In this document: in pieces, positions 47,085 to 57,066 of the stretch
Numbering within the stretch: position 1 is the stretch's first letter
How the letters are laid out: each line of letters starts with the position of its first letter
Source of the DNA: Colwellia sp. 20A7
GTDB lineage: Bacteria; Pseudomonadota; Gammaproteobacteria; Enterobacterales; Alteromonadaceae
Length of the DNA: 64,000 nt
Assembly (NCBI RefSeq): GCF_009832865.1
Contig: NZ_CP047130.1
Coordinates: forward strand, 868,001 to 932,000
Direction of reading: 5' to 3'
Notes under the pieces: generated by a model
The model's input: only the letters and a program-made list of their open reading frames with translations
Databases searched by the model: none
What the model was told of the DNA's origin: nothing
Program-made: the position numbers and the translations under genes

Positions 47085-49151
47085 ATGAATTACTTACTTA
47101 TAAACGACCAACTTGATGTTTTAAAAGCAGAGCTCAAGACTTGTCGTAAAGAACATTTGACTCGACTTTTAGAGCAATGTAGCGCGTATGAAAACGAAGT
47201 GTTATCAGTAGAACATCCACATACTAGTATTACTTATATAGGAATGGCTGCGGCAAACTTAAGTTTGGCCTATTTATTAACTGAACAAGACCATTACCTG
47301 CAAGAAGCAAAGCGTTGGATTTTTACTGCGGTTAATTATGATGTTTGGGGATATGGATTTTTAGTCGATGTGGATCTTAGTGCGTCATGGTTACTGTATG
47401 GTTTAGGGCTTTCTTACGATTGGATAAAAGATTACTTAACTGAAGAAGAACGTAGTCAGTTTCTTAATAAATTGATCCTGCAAGGCAATAAGATTTTTGA
47501 TTACGGCCAAGAGAACTTAGGCCATTGTTGGTCGACCAACTATTGGCAAAATCATAACTGGATTAATTATTCAGGCTTATTAACTACAGCTTATGCTATT
47601 CGCTCTGAGCACCAAGGTGCACAAGTATGGATTGATGAAATCAAAGACAACTTTGAAAAAGTATTTGAATACCTGCCTGAAGATGGCTCTAACTATGAAG
47701 GAACAGGATATTGGCGATACGCGATTAACTTCTTCTTATCTGCGGCCGATTATATTCGTGAAGACGGTGGTCCAAACTACTTTGATGCAGGCTTTTTAAA
47801 AAATTCATTCGACTACCGTATTTACCAGTCTGCGCCTAACTGGGAAGAGAATATTAACTTTGCCGATGTGCATGATAGAAGAAGCTCTCATTCCATTTCT
47901 GCTTACTACAAAATAGCATCAGAATATAATAATGGTCAGGCGCAATGGTTAGGTGAAATGGTACGCACTAAGTTCTTATTTAGGGAAGCTTATCAAAGTA
48001 AAATTTTTCCAGGTATTTTACCTGAGGCTTTTTTAGAGTTAATTTGGTTTAACCCTGAGATAGAAGAAAAGTCACCAGAAGCGCTGCCGTTAACCAAATA
48101 CTTCCCAGATCTTGGTCTTGTGGTTATGCGTTCTAGCTGGGACACAGATGCTACGCATCTTTCATTTAAATCAAGCCCTGCTGGCGGTCATAAGCAATGG
48201 GAACTTAGCTGGAAGTTAGACAAAGAAAACGATTGGAAAACCCGTAGTTTGACCCATTATCACGTAGATTTTAATCACTTTATACTAATACATAATGGCG
48301 CGTCCTTAGCGATTGATGAGGGCTACAACCGTACATCTAAAGCGGAAGTTCACAACTTGATTACGGTTGATGGTACCGGTTGTGTTGGTGAGAAAATATG
48401 GGATGAAGGGGATTTAAGTGATCCTGAATTATTCGACTTAAACTGTAAAGGCATTCATAACGTATGGCGAGATGTGCCAGAAGAAGCCATTGCAAAAATT
48501 GAAGCTTTTTCTAATGAAAATGGCTATACCTATGTGGTTGGTGAATCGAGTAAAATGTATTATCCAGAAATGGAATTAACACGTAATGCACGTCATATCA
48601 TTAATAGCGAATGTGGCTATTTCATCTTTTTAGACGAACTAGAGAGTGAGCTAGAGCACACATATACTTGGCGTATGCATTCAGAAAAATATGCAAATCA
48701 AGTAAGCCAAAACCAGTTTGAAATTGTTAATGGGACTGGCGCGCTTAACGTATTTACGGTATTCCCAGAAGTGAGAGCAACGAAAGTTGATGAAACCTTA
48801 GTTGAAGAAATAATGACGCCTCAACGTCCGGATGATATTCGTCGCATTAGCTTAAAAACATTATTAATTGAGAACCCAGAAAAAAGTAAAAATAGTTATT
48901 TCCTTAATGTACTTCAGCCTAAAGATGCTATTCAAGGTGACGCGAGTGATAACATTTCAGTGACGTCGATTAAAGGTGAACACTGTATTGGTGTTGAAAT
49001 AACCTCGAAAGATCATATTGAAACCTTTATTTTTTCTAACGAAAATAAAATTGTTTATCAAAACATTCAAGCGGAATCAAAATGGGTTTCTGTTTTAAAG
49101 GATAAAGCGGGTAAGGTTATTAAAACGACAAGTTACGATGGCGTGCTGTAG
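47085..49151 (+). CDS. Heparinase II/III-type polysaccharide (oligosaccharide) lyase
   Basis: 688 residues with no signal peptide, so probably cytoplasmic and acting on imported oligomers. N-terminal alpha/alpha toroid with QNHNWINYSG (155-164) and EGTGYWRYA (205-213). C-terminal beta sandwich with HYHVDFNHF (391-399) and DEGYNR (411-416), as in the heparinase II/III superfamily (PL12/15/17/21/39 group). Cleaves uronic acid linkages by elimination, giving unsaturated products that fit KduD downstream. The exact PL family and substrate (alginate, heparinoid, ulvan-like) cannot be decided by eye. Confidence 0.8.
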   Translation: MNYLLINDQLDVLKAELKTCRKEHLTRLLEQCSAYENEVLSVEHPHTSITYIGMAAANLSLAYLLTEQDHYLQEAKRWIFTAVNYDVWGYGFLVDVDLSASWLLYGLGLSYDWIKDYLTEEERSQFLNKLILQGNKIFDYGQENLGHCWSTNYWQNHNWINYSGLLTTAYAIRSEHQGAQVWIDEIKDNFEKVFEYLPEDGSNYEGTGYWRYAINFFLSAADYIREDGGPNYFDAGFLKNSFDYRIYQSAPNWEENINFADVHDRRSSHSISAYYKIASEYNNGQAQWLGEMVRTKFLFREAYQSKIFPGILPEAFLELIWFNPEIEEKSPEALPLTKYFPDLGLVVMRSSWDTDATHLSFKSSPAGGHKQWELSWKLDKENDWKTRSLTHYHVDFNHFILIHNGASLAIDEGYNRTSKAEVHNLITVDGTGCVGEKIWDEGDLSDPELFDLNCKGIHNVWRDVPEEAIAKIEAFSNENGYTYVVGESSKMYYPEMELTRNARHIINSECGYFIFLDELESELEHTYTWRMHSEKYANQVSQNQFEIVNGTGALNVFTVFPEVRATKVDETLVEEIMTPQRPDDIRRISLKTLLIENPEKSKNSYFLNVLQPKDAIQGDASDNISVTSIKGEHCIGVEITSKDHIETFIFSNENKIVYQNIQAESKWVSVLKDKAGKVIKTTSYDGVL

Positions 49152-49288
49152 GCCTTTGACAAGTAATTAATCAATAAGCCATTAATGCAATCGCTAAATT
49201 AGCGATTGTCAGTTCCTAGGCTATGAATCATGAATATCGAAAAGTGAGTAATAACTCGGTCATAAATAATGATTAGGAGATAAAGTAA

Positions 49289-50053
49289 ATGTTAGAAAAA
49301 TTCAATTTAGCGGGTAAAGTCGCCTTAATTACGGGCTGTAAACGTGGCATTGGCAAAGCTATTGCGCTTGGGTTGGCAGAAGCTGGCGCGGATATTATTG
49401 GGGTTTCAGCCAGTTTAGAATCAAAAGGCTCAGATGTTGAAAAAGAAGTAGTGGCACTCGGACGTAGTTTTAAAGGTTATCAATGTGATTTTTCTGACCG
49501 CCAAGCGTTGTATTCATTTATAAAAGAGGTTAAAGCTGACTTTCCTAAAATTGATATTTTAGTGAATAATGCCGGTACTATTTTACGTGCACCCGCTGTA
49601 GATCACGGAGATGAGTTGTGGGACAAAGTTATCGATGTGAACTTAAATTCTCAATTTATTCTTAGTCGCGAAATTGGTAAAGAAATGGTTGCTCGTGGCG
49701 CGGGTAAAATTATTTTTACTGCTTCGTTATTAACCTTTCAAGGTGGGGTTACGGTTCCTGGCTATGCAGCTAGTAAAGGTGCGATAGGGCAGTTAGTAAT
49801 GGCACTATCAAATGAATGGGCTGGGCAAGGCGTAAATGTGAATGCGATTGCGCCTGGGTATATAGATACAGACAATACTGAAGCCTTACGTAATGATCCA
49901 GAACGCTCCGCTTCTATTTTAGCTAGAATTCCACAAGGTCGTTGGGGTAAACCAGAAGACTTTAAAGGACCTGCTGTGTTTTTAGCGTCTGACGCCGCAA
50001 GCTATGTAAATGGTACTACTTTATTAGTGGATGGTGGATGGATGGGCCGATAA
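49289..50053 (+). CDS. kduD: 2-dehydro-3-deoxy-D-gluconate 5-dehydrogenase (KduD, SDR)
   Basis: 254 residues. TGCKRGIGKAIALGLAEAGADI (NAD-binding), NNAG, catalytic Ser/Tyr/Lys in ASLLTFQGG...YAASKG, and the KduD-specific tail IPQGRWGKPEDFKGPAVFLASDAASYVNG. It reduces 2,5-diketo-3-deoxygluconate to KDG in unsaturated-uronate breakdown. Last gene of the operon. kduI and KDG kinase/aldolase are not in the window. Confidence 0.9.
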   Translation: MLEKFNLAGKVALITGCKRGIGKAIALGLAEAGADIIGVSASLESKGSDVEKEVVALGRSFKGYQCDFSDRQALYSFIKEVKADFPKIDILVNNAGTILRAPAVDHGDELWDKVIDVNLNSQFILSREIGKEMVARGAGKIIFTASLLTFQGGVTVPGYAASKGAIGQLVMALSNEWAGQGVNVNAIAPGYIDTDNTEALRNDPERSASILARIPQGRWGKPEDFKGPAVFLASDAASYVNGTTLLVDGGWMGR

Positions 50054-50216
50054 TAAGTAATGCTATTTCAATAGTTTATTATTAGTTATAGTAAGTGTAG
50101 TCGTTATATTTTTTTAGTTAGTTTCCGGTACATAATAACCGTTAGTAAGATCAGAAGACGATATCGATTATAGAATTTTTATATCGATGATTAAATTGAA
50201 GAACAGTTTACCCGCT

Positions 50217-50254
50217 TCCCTCTACAACTATTTATCTGTTGTAGGGGGCTTTTT
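50217..50254 (+). terminator. Terminator after kduD
   Basis: CCCTCTACAAC pairs with GTTGTAGGGGG (one G-T), loop nine, then CTTTTT. Ends just before the MATE gene, separating it from the uronate operon. Confidence 0.85.
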
Positions 50255-50272
50255 AATAAAGGTTATTTCTTG

Positions 50273-51595
50273 ATGAACTCTAGTGCGTATGTTCGGCGTA
50301 ATTTTGCATTAGCATGGCCACTCGCTTTTAATGCGTTGCTAGTACAATCGATGTTAATGATTGATACATTGCTCGTTGCACCACTGGGAGAACTACCTGT
50401 TGCCGCGATGGGTATTGCCACAACGATAGTGGCATTTGTATTAGGTCTTGAAATTGCTATTGGTAATGGTATTCAACTTTTGGTCGGCAGAGCTTTCGGC
50501 TCAGATAATAAGGCTGATTTAGCGGTAGCATATTGGTCTGGCTTGCTGATCAATATATCAACCTCCTTTGTTTTTCTGTTTATTCTAACCTTGTGGGGTA
50601 CTGATTTAGTTGCTTTTATTACTGATGACAGTGATTTAGCACAGCTAGCGAATAAATATATATCCATCATTAAGTATATCGTGGTGATAACAGCATACAC
50701 GCAAGTTTGTACGGCTTTTTGTAATGGTCAAGGTGATTCCAAAGTACCATTAAAAGGCTTTATGATTGAATTACCAATTAATGCCTTACTTAGCTATTTT
50801 CTGATAAACGGGTTTGCAACACATCAAGGGCTGGGTGTCGAAGGAGCAGCTTGGGGCAGCTTAATTGCAGTATTCTTAAGAGCGATATTTTTTTACTTGG
50901 CTTTGCGCACTGATAATAAAGTCGATTTGACATACCCTAAAAATAGACACTTTTGGTTAGAGATTGGCCCTCAATACCGTGAAATATATCCTATAGCCGC
51001 TAACTTTTTTGTTTTATCCGTTGGGGCGACTGTTTACCAACTATTGTTCGCTCAATTGGATCTGTTCTCGTTTGTTGCTATTACCTTGATTTTTCCTTGG
51101 GTTCGCGCTGGTACGCAATTTCCTAACGCTTGGGCTCAAGCTTCTGGCATCAGTATTAGTCAGTTGCTCGGGCAAAAAGAAACCAGCGATCTTAAGCATT
51201 TTGTTACTAGCTGTACAAAAGTCGGCATGACGCTGTCAGTAATTATTGCGGGACTATTTTTTGTACTCAGCCAATGTATTAGATGGGTTTATCCAGATAT
51301 TGAACCTGAAACTCAAACAGCGCTAATGATTATTGCGCCGCTTTATATCATTCTGCCAATTATTCGTGCCTACAATACCGTTGCCGGTAATATTCTTCGC
51401 GCACTAGGGAATAGTAATCTCGTGCTTAAAATTCACTTTGTAACACAATGGGCCATATCACTGCCTGTTTGTGCTGTCTTAGTTCTGTATTTTGAGGTAT
51501 CCATTTTTTGGGCATTCGCCATGATACCAATAGAAGAACTGCTCAAAACCATCCCCTTTTATCGCTATAAGAAAACTTATATAAGCCGTTTATGA
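50273..51595 (+). CDS. MATE-family efflux transporter
   Basis: 440 residues (ATG 50273 chosen over TTG 50270; AAAGG at 50258-50262). Twelve hydrophobic segments in two halves, with NFALAWPLAFNALLVQSMLMIDTLLVAPLGELPVAAMGIA at the N-terminus and APLYIILPIIRAYNTVAGNILRALGNS in the second half. Multidrug/toxin extruder of the Na+ or H+ coupled type; substrate unknown. Own transcription unit. Confidence 0.88.
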   Translation: MNSSAYVRRNFALAWPLAFNALLVQSMLMIDTLLVAPLGELPVAAMGIATTIVAFVLGLEIAIGNGIQLLVGRAFGSDNKADLAVAYWSGLLINISTSFVFLFILTLWGTDLVAFITDDSDLAQLANKYISIIKYIVVITAYTQVCTAFCNGQGDSKVPLKGFMIELPINALLSYFLINGFATHQGLGVEGAAWGSLIAVFLRAIFFYLALRTDNKVDLTYPKNRHFWLEIGPQYREIYPIAANFFVLSVGATVYQLLFAQLDLFSFVAITLIFPWVRAGTQFPNAWAQASGISISQLLGQKETSDLKHFVTSCTKVGMTLSVIIAGLFFVLSQCIRWVYPDIEPETQTALMIIAPLYIILPIIRAYNTVAGNILRALGNSNLVLKIHFVTQWAISLPVCAVLVLYFEVSIFWAFAMIPIEELLKTIPFYRYKKTYISRL

Positions 51596-51821
51596 TATTA
51601 CTTATTGATAAATAATATCATTTTAGCTTAATCAATATACTTACTGACTTATAGTAGATTGATAGCTCTAGGGAATATTAATTGATACGAAAGCGGGCGT
51701 TAACTGTTGTTCACTGACTGGCAAATAAGAGCGTTTATAAATTTTATTTTCGTAGCGTATTCATTATAAGTATAATACCTTCAATAAATAGAATGGCTTT
51801 TTCAAAGAATGAATAATACAA

Positions 51822-52601
51822 GTGCTGCTTAAATATATTTCCGTCATTATCCTTTTAGTTTCTTTTAATACCGTTGCAAACGAAACACTAAACGTTGGTT
51901 CGGACGAGTGGTGTCCTTATATTTGCAATGAAGTACACAAGCCGGGTGTATTAATTGAGGTCATAAATGAAATTGCTAAACATAATGGTTTAGATATTAA
52001 TTTTAATATTCTCCCCCTCGAACGTTCATTAATACTGCTGCAACAATCAAAATTAGATATGGTGTTAGCTTTAACCGCTGAACATATTGAAGAATATCAT
52101 TTAAAACGAAGTCTGAAAGTTTATGGTGGTTGGTATAATGATTTTTATGTCGTAAAAACAAACCAGTGGAAATTTAGCTCTATAGAAAGTCTAAAAAAAG
52201 AGATTGAACAGGGTAACACGCTAGGAATAATTAAAGGTTATAAATATAGCGATGGAATAACTCAGCTCCAAGAAACTTCAGGTCAACTTATATATTTAGC
52301 CTCAGGTAACAGTCCATTATCTAATATATTAATGATGTTAAGTAAGCAACGAATATCAATGGTATTGGATTCGCGCTTTAATATTGAATATGAACTTCAG
52401 AACAGAAATATTTCCAATTTAAAATATGCTGGTACAGATGGTGATTTTGTTCCTCTTTATATTGGTTATTCTCCTGAGTTTAAAGTCAAATACATCAATA
52501 TATTTGACCAGGGCTTAATAAAACTAAGAGCAACAGGTCAACTATCAAAAATATTAAAGCGTTACGGTATGCCTGATTGGCAAGCGAAGAGTCTCAATTA
52601 G
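51822..52601 (+). CDS. Periplasmic solute-binding protein (SBP_bac_3 type)
   Basis: 259 residues, GTG start. Signal peptide 1-19 (cut after VANE). GSDEWCPYICNEVHKPGVLIEVINEIA and SILMMLSKQRISM-type C-lobe match the polar amino-acid-type family 3 binding fold. No ABC permease is near, so it may be a stand-alone sensor-type protein, perhaps working with the diguanylate cyclase downstream, which has the same domain twice. Ligand unknown. Confidence 0.8.
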   Translation: MLLKYISVIILLVSFNTVANETLNVGSDEWCPYICNEVHKPGVLIEVINEIAKHNGLDINFNILPLERSLILLQQSKLDMVLALTAEHIEEYHLKRSLKVYGGWYNDFYVVKTNQWKFSSIESLKKEIEQGNTLGIIKGYKYSDGITQLQETSGQLIYLASGNSPLSNILMMLSKQRISMVLDSRFNIEYELQNRNISNLKYAGTDGDFVPLYIGYSPEFKVKYINIFDQGLIKLRATGQLSKILKRYGMPDWQAKSLN

Positions 52602-52612
52602 TTTAATGATAT

Positions 52613-52719
52613 GTCGGCTTTTGTTTAGGTTTGTTATACACCCGTCTGAGGAGTGAAGCTTGTGGGTCTTATGGTGTTTTGTCGCGACTGGTATCTAACA
52701 AACCTAAACAGAAGCTGAC
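52613..52719. repeat. 107-bp element with 30-bp imperfect inverted repeats
   Basis: Arms 52613-52642 and 52690-52719 match at 26 of 30 positions when one is reverse complemented (shared core TGTTTAGGTTTGTTA). Spacer 47 bases. MITE- or REP-like in form, or a long structured RNA. The rest of the 52602-53000 gap shows nothing else. Confidence 0.7.
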
Positions 52720-53000
52720 ATTAGCTTTTGTATATTCTTAAGCATATTTAGAAGAATATTAGCTAGGGTTTGCTACTAGTCTATCAGGCGGATTTAAGTA
52801 AAGCACTGGCGTTGAACTTATTATGAGTAGTTTGATAAGTAATAAAGTGTACCTGATCCCATTTAATACACTACACTTTGTATATTGAAACTTTGTATAT
52901 TGAAAACTTAGCAATAGCTGTATAGACTAAATCAGCAGGCCTTATTTTACTAAAGACTATAATATCATTGTCTTATTTAGCCTTATTCCATTAGATCATA

Positions 53001-56000
53001 ATGAAAAAACATATATTTTATTCCATCATACTTTTACTACTACTGTTTTTTTCTAATGTGGCAGGTGCGAGTGAAACCGAAAAAGTAACGCTCCAACTTA
53101 AATGGTTTCATCAATTTCAATTCGCAGGATACTACGCAGCGAAGGAAAAAGGGTTTTATCAGAATTTGGGTTTAGACGTTGATATAAAAGAAAAACAAAT
53201 TGACTCGAATAATATTGAGCAGGTTATCAGTGGTGATGCACAGTACGGTGTAGCAGACTCGGTATTGATCCTGTATAAAATAAGAAAAAAGCCTATAGTG
53301 ATTGTTTCCCCTATTCTCCAACACTCTCCAAGTGTATTAATCGCACTTAAAAAAAGTGGCATTAATTCACCTTATGAATTAAATAATAAAAACATTACTT
53401 TTTATCAAAGTGATGCAGATGGATTTTCTATCCTAGCCATGTTAAATCAGCTTAATATCAAGCCTAATTTAATTAGAAAAAGAGAGAAAGATGATTATCT
53501 AAAATTGATAAATGGAGACGTTGATTTAACGCCTGCTTATTTAAGTAATGAATTATTCTATTTTAAAACACAAAAAATAGACGTTAATATTATTAACCCT
53601 ATGAACTATGGCATTGATCTTTATGGAGACATGTTATTTACCAATGAAAATGAAGTAAATAATCATCCTGATAGAGTCAAACGATTTAAAGAAGCCACCT
53701 TAAAAGGTTGGGAATATGCATTAAATAATAAAGAAGAAATAATTCAATTAATTTATAACAAATATAACACTGATAAATCTCTTGAGCACTTACGTTATGA
53801 AGCAAATGCTATCGATAAAATCATCTCCAAAGAAACTATTCCTATTGGCTCTATCGACAAAGGAAGAGTGCAATATATTTCTGATTTATATAAAAAATAT
53901 GGTCTTGCAGAAGACTCTTTAGATATTAAAGACTTTATTTTTGAAGAATTTAAATCCACAAACACAAGTATAAAATTTACACAGCAAGAAAAAGAATACT
54001 TAGTAAATAATCCTGTTTTAAAAGTCCAAAACATGGCCTCCTTCCCACCCTTTAATTTTAATGATAATAATCAAGCGATGGGGTATAGCATCGATTTTAT
54101 AAGCTTACTGGCAAAAAAATCGGGGATTTCTGTTGAATTTATTAGCGGTAAAAGCTGGGAAGAAAGCCTAAAAATGCTCAAAGAGGGTGAACTTGATGTG
54201 TTACCTAATATTGCCATAAATCAAGATAGAAAAGCGTACATAGATTTTACCACATTTGAGCACTTTGATTACTCGATTAGTGTTGCCGTTAGAAAAAATC
54301 AGACATTAAACTCAATGTCTGATTTAGAAGGAAAAGTGGTTTCTGTACTCAATAAATCATTTTTACATACTATTTTGGAAAAGAAATACCCAGAACAAAA
54401 ACTCTATTTAGCAGGTACGGTTAAGGATGCAGTTGCAGCAGTCTCAAGTGGTAAAGCTGATGCGGTAATATCTAATTTGGCAACCATTGATTATTACATT
54501 CAAAAAGGTTGGTTGAGTAATCTAAAAAACATTCAGATTAGTAACCTACTCGGACAAGAAAATAATGTTCCTTTCTATTTGGGGGTATCTAAAGGAAACC
54601 TAGTATTAAAATCTATTTTAGAAAAAGCAAATGCCTCGCTTACACACAATGAAATAGTGGAACTAAAACAGAAATGGCTAAATATAGCCCCCATTTCAAA
54701 TGTAAAATTTAGTCCTCAAGAAATAGAATATATGCAAAATAAAAAAATACTTAATATGTGTATTGACCCTAATTGGATGCCCTTTGAAAAGATTGAAGAT
54801 GATCAACATATTGGAATGACGGCAGAATATATAAAGCTATTTAAAAAAGAACTACCTATTCCTATAAAGCTAATTAAAACAAAAGATTGGTTAGAAACTG
54901 TTGAGGTTAGTAAACAAAGAAAATGTGACTTTGTCAGTATTATGAGACCTTCAAAAGAACGAAAAGAGTACTTTAATTTTACTACCCCCTTAATGAATAT
55001 GCCGATTGTTATTGCCACACAACATGACAAGCCCTTCATCAATGATATATCCAATGTGATTTCAGAAAAGCTAGGAATCGTAGATGGCTTTGCTTTTACT
55101 GAAGACTTAAAAGCAGCTTCCCCCACAATAAAAATGATAAAAGTAAAAAGTGCAAAAGAAGGGCTAACTAAAGTAAAAAATGGAGAAATATATGGTTTTA
55201 TTGGTGTCTTGCCATCAGTAGGTTACAACATAAATGAACACTTTATAGGAGATTTAAAAATTGCAGGTAAAGTGAATAACACGCTAGATTTTTCAATGGC
55301 GACACGCATTGATGAGCCATTACTCAATAGTATCTTTAATAAGCTTATTACTGAAGTTTCCACTCAAAAACGTAAAGATATTTTGAATAAGTGGCTATCG
55401 ATTAAATATGAAGAGCAGGTGAACTATACCAATGTCATTATTTTAAGTTTATTTTTACTGACTGTGATTGCCGTAGTTTTGTATAAAAACAGATCGATTA
55501 ATAAAATCAATAGCGTACTTGAAGATCATATAAAAATAGTTGATGAAAATGTATTAATCTCGTCAACGGATCTTACGGGAAAAATCACGTATGTTTCTCA
55601 AGCATTTTGTAAAGAAAGTGAATATACAAAAGAAGAGTTGATGGGGAAGAATCACAGTATTATTAAGAGTATAGATACCGAAACTAGCCTTTATAAAGAG
55701 TTATGGAACACCATATCACAAGGAAAAGTGTGGAAAGGTGAATTGAAAAACAGGAAGAAAAGTGGCGTTTTTTATTGGATAGAAGCTTCGATTTCACCTG
55801 TATTTGATACAAAAAATAAAATCACGGGTTACACCTCAACAAGGCATAATATAACCGATAAAAAACGTATAGAAGAAATATCAATAACAGACGCTCTCAC
55901 CAATATTTATAACCGCAGGCACTTTGACGATATTTTTCCAAAATATGTAAATAGCTTAAAAAGAGATAACGGATTATTTTCATTTTTAATTATGGATGTA

Positions 56001-56420
56001 GATTACTTTAAGCAATATAACGATATTTATGGGCATCAAAAAGGGGATGAAGTATTACAACTTATTGCCCTTACATTGAAAAATAAATTGCACCGCGCAG
56101 ATGATTATTGCTTCAGACTTGGCGGAGAAGAGTTTGGGCTCCTGTTTAAATCTGAAAAACGAGAAGATGTTTTAAGCTTTGTGGAAAGCATTAGAATAGC
56201 CATTGAAGCACTACATGTAGAACATTCGGGGAGCAAGGTAAGCCAGTATGTCACCGTCTCAATAGGGTTATATAGTGTTTTTGTAAATGAATCGCATCAT
56301 ACTAGTGATATTTACAAAGATGCAGATGTATTACTTTATAAAGCAAAAGAAAATGGTAGAAATCAAACTATGTTTAACGAAGGTATCGTCACTCACCCAA
56401 TACAGGTAATTAAAAGCTAA
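53001..56420 (+). CDS. Diguanylate cyclase with NMT1, two SBP and PAS sensor domains
   Basis: 1139 residues. Signal peptide 1-23; NMT1/THI5-like binding domain about 27-315 (LQLKWFHQFQFAGYYAAKEKGFY); SBP_bac_3 domains about 335-562 and 570-802; membrane helix about 810-828; PAS about 840-957; GGDEF 960-1125 with active site GGEEF 1041-1045 and inhibitory RxxD 1032-1035. All binding domains are periplasmic; output is c-di-GMP, feedback-controlled. Ligands are unknown: NMT1 domains bind thiamine-precursor-like, the SBP domains amino-acid-like compounds. Own transcription unit after the inverted-repeat element. Confidence 0.9.
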   Translation: MKKHIFYSIILLLLLFFSNVAGASETEKVTLQLKWFHQFQFAGYYAAKEKGFYQNLGLDVDIKEKQIDSNNIEQVISGDAQYGVADSVLILYKIRKKPIVIVSPILQHSPSVLIALKKSGINSPYELNNKNITFYQSDADGFSILAMLNQLNIKPNLIRKREKDDYLKLINGDVDLTPAYLSNELFYFKTQKIDVNIINPMNYGIDLYGDMLFTNENEVNNHPDRVKRFKEATLKGWEYALNNKEEIIQLIYNKYNTDKSLEHLRYEANAIDKIISKETIPIGSIDKGRVQYISDLYKKYGLAEDSLDIKDFIFEEFKSTNTSIKFTQQEKEYLVNNPVLKVQNMASFPPFNFNDNNQAMGYSIDFISLLAKKSGISVEFISGKSWEESLKMLKEGELDVLPNIAINQDRKAYIDFTTFEHFDYSISVAVRKNQTLNSMSDLEGKVVSVLNKSFLHTILEKKYPEQKLYLAGTVKDAVAAVSSGKADAVISNLATIDYYIQKGWLSNLKNIQISNLLGQENNVPFYLGVSKGNLVLKSILEKANASLTHNEIVELKQKWLNIAPISNVKFSPQEIEYMQNKKILNMCIDPNWMPFEKIEDDQHIGMTAEYIKLFKKELPIPIKLIKTKDWLETVEVSKQRKCDFVSIMRPSKERKEYFNFTTPLMNMPIVIATQHDKPFINDISNVISEKLGIVDGFAFTEDLKAASPTIKMIKVKSAKEGLTKVKNGEIYGFIGVLPSVGYNINEHFIGDLKIAGKVNNTLDFSMATRIDEPLLNSIFNKLITEVSTQKRKDILNKWLSIKYEEQVNYTNVIILSLFLLTVIAVVLYKNRSINKINSVLEDHIKIVDENVLISSTDLTGKITYVSQAFCKESEYTKEELMGKNHSIIKSIDTETSLYKELWNTISQGKVWKGELKNRKKSGVFYWIEASISPVFDTKNKITGYTSTRHNITDKKRIEEISITDALTNIYNRRHFDDIFPKYVNSLKRDNGLFSFLIMDVDYFKQYNDIYGHQKGDEVLQLIALTLKNKLHRADDYCFRLGGEEFGLLFKSEKREDVLSFVESIRIAIEALHVEHSGSKVSQYVTVSIGLYSVFVNESHHTSDIYKDADVLLYKAKENGRNQTMFNEGIVTHPIQVIKS

Positions 56421-57001
56421 TAAATTACCCTTAAGCTAAATTTTGAATGGAGCTAAACTACGATCATTCCGAAAATGAATGATCACGAAAGCTTAGATAA
56501 TGCTTGGCCCTGTGATTTAAAGCACCTCATGTTGTGGCTAAGTGACTTTAGTCACTAATTTAAAGTGAAGCCAGTAACATTTCCTATCTCGCTTTGTGCC
56601 TCATTACGCCTAAAAATTAATATTAAAATTAATCGAATGTCAGCTTTCAGGATTTTAACAAGTTTGAATATGATCATTTAGAACAACTTAAACTTCTAGT
56701 TTAGGGCAGATTATTCAGATCACTTATCGCTAGCTAAGCCAGGGCTTACTTTTGCTTTTGTATCCTAGCAGCCTTTAAAGTCATTGAACATAATGTTAGC
56801 CATAGCGACTGAAAGACTAAATAATAACTAATCTTAGCTATGAAAAACATAAGACGTTATGAATGAAAGTGGTTGAATCGATGGTTTTTAAAATGAGCAT
56901 TAAAATATGATGTTATATTTTTCATTGATGAAGCTGACTTATGCGTCAAGTTTGGTTTAATTAAGCCATGGGAAGTTCAATTATTATATTTCACTAATAA
57001 A
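56421..57001. other. Intergenic region with two palindromes
   Basis: Non-coding gap between convergent genes. Contains GATCATTC (56462-56469) / GAATGATC (56477-56484) and AGTGACTTTAGTCACT (56541-56556). The first probably terminates the cyclase gene. No coding frame with family features. Confidence 0.4.
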
Positions 57002-57042
57002 AAACGCTGTGATTACTACCTCTGACACTAATCACAGCGTTT
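57002..57042 (-). terminator. Terminator of the TonB receptor gene
   Basis: AAACGCTGTGATTA (57002-57015) pairs perfectly with TAATCACAGCGTTT (57029-57042); in minus-strand reading it ends in a T-run. Lies 25 bases after the receptor stop. Confidence 0.85.
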
Positions 57043-57066
57043 AACATTTTGCTTTACAATGTCATA

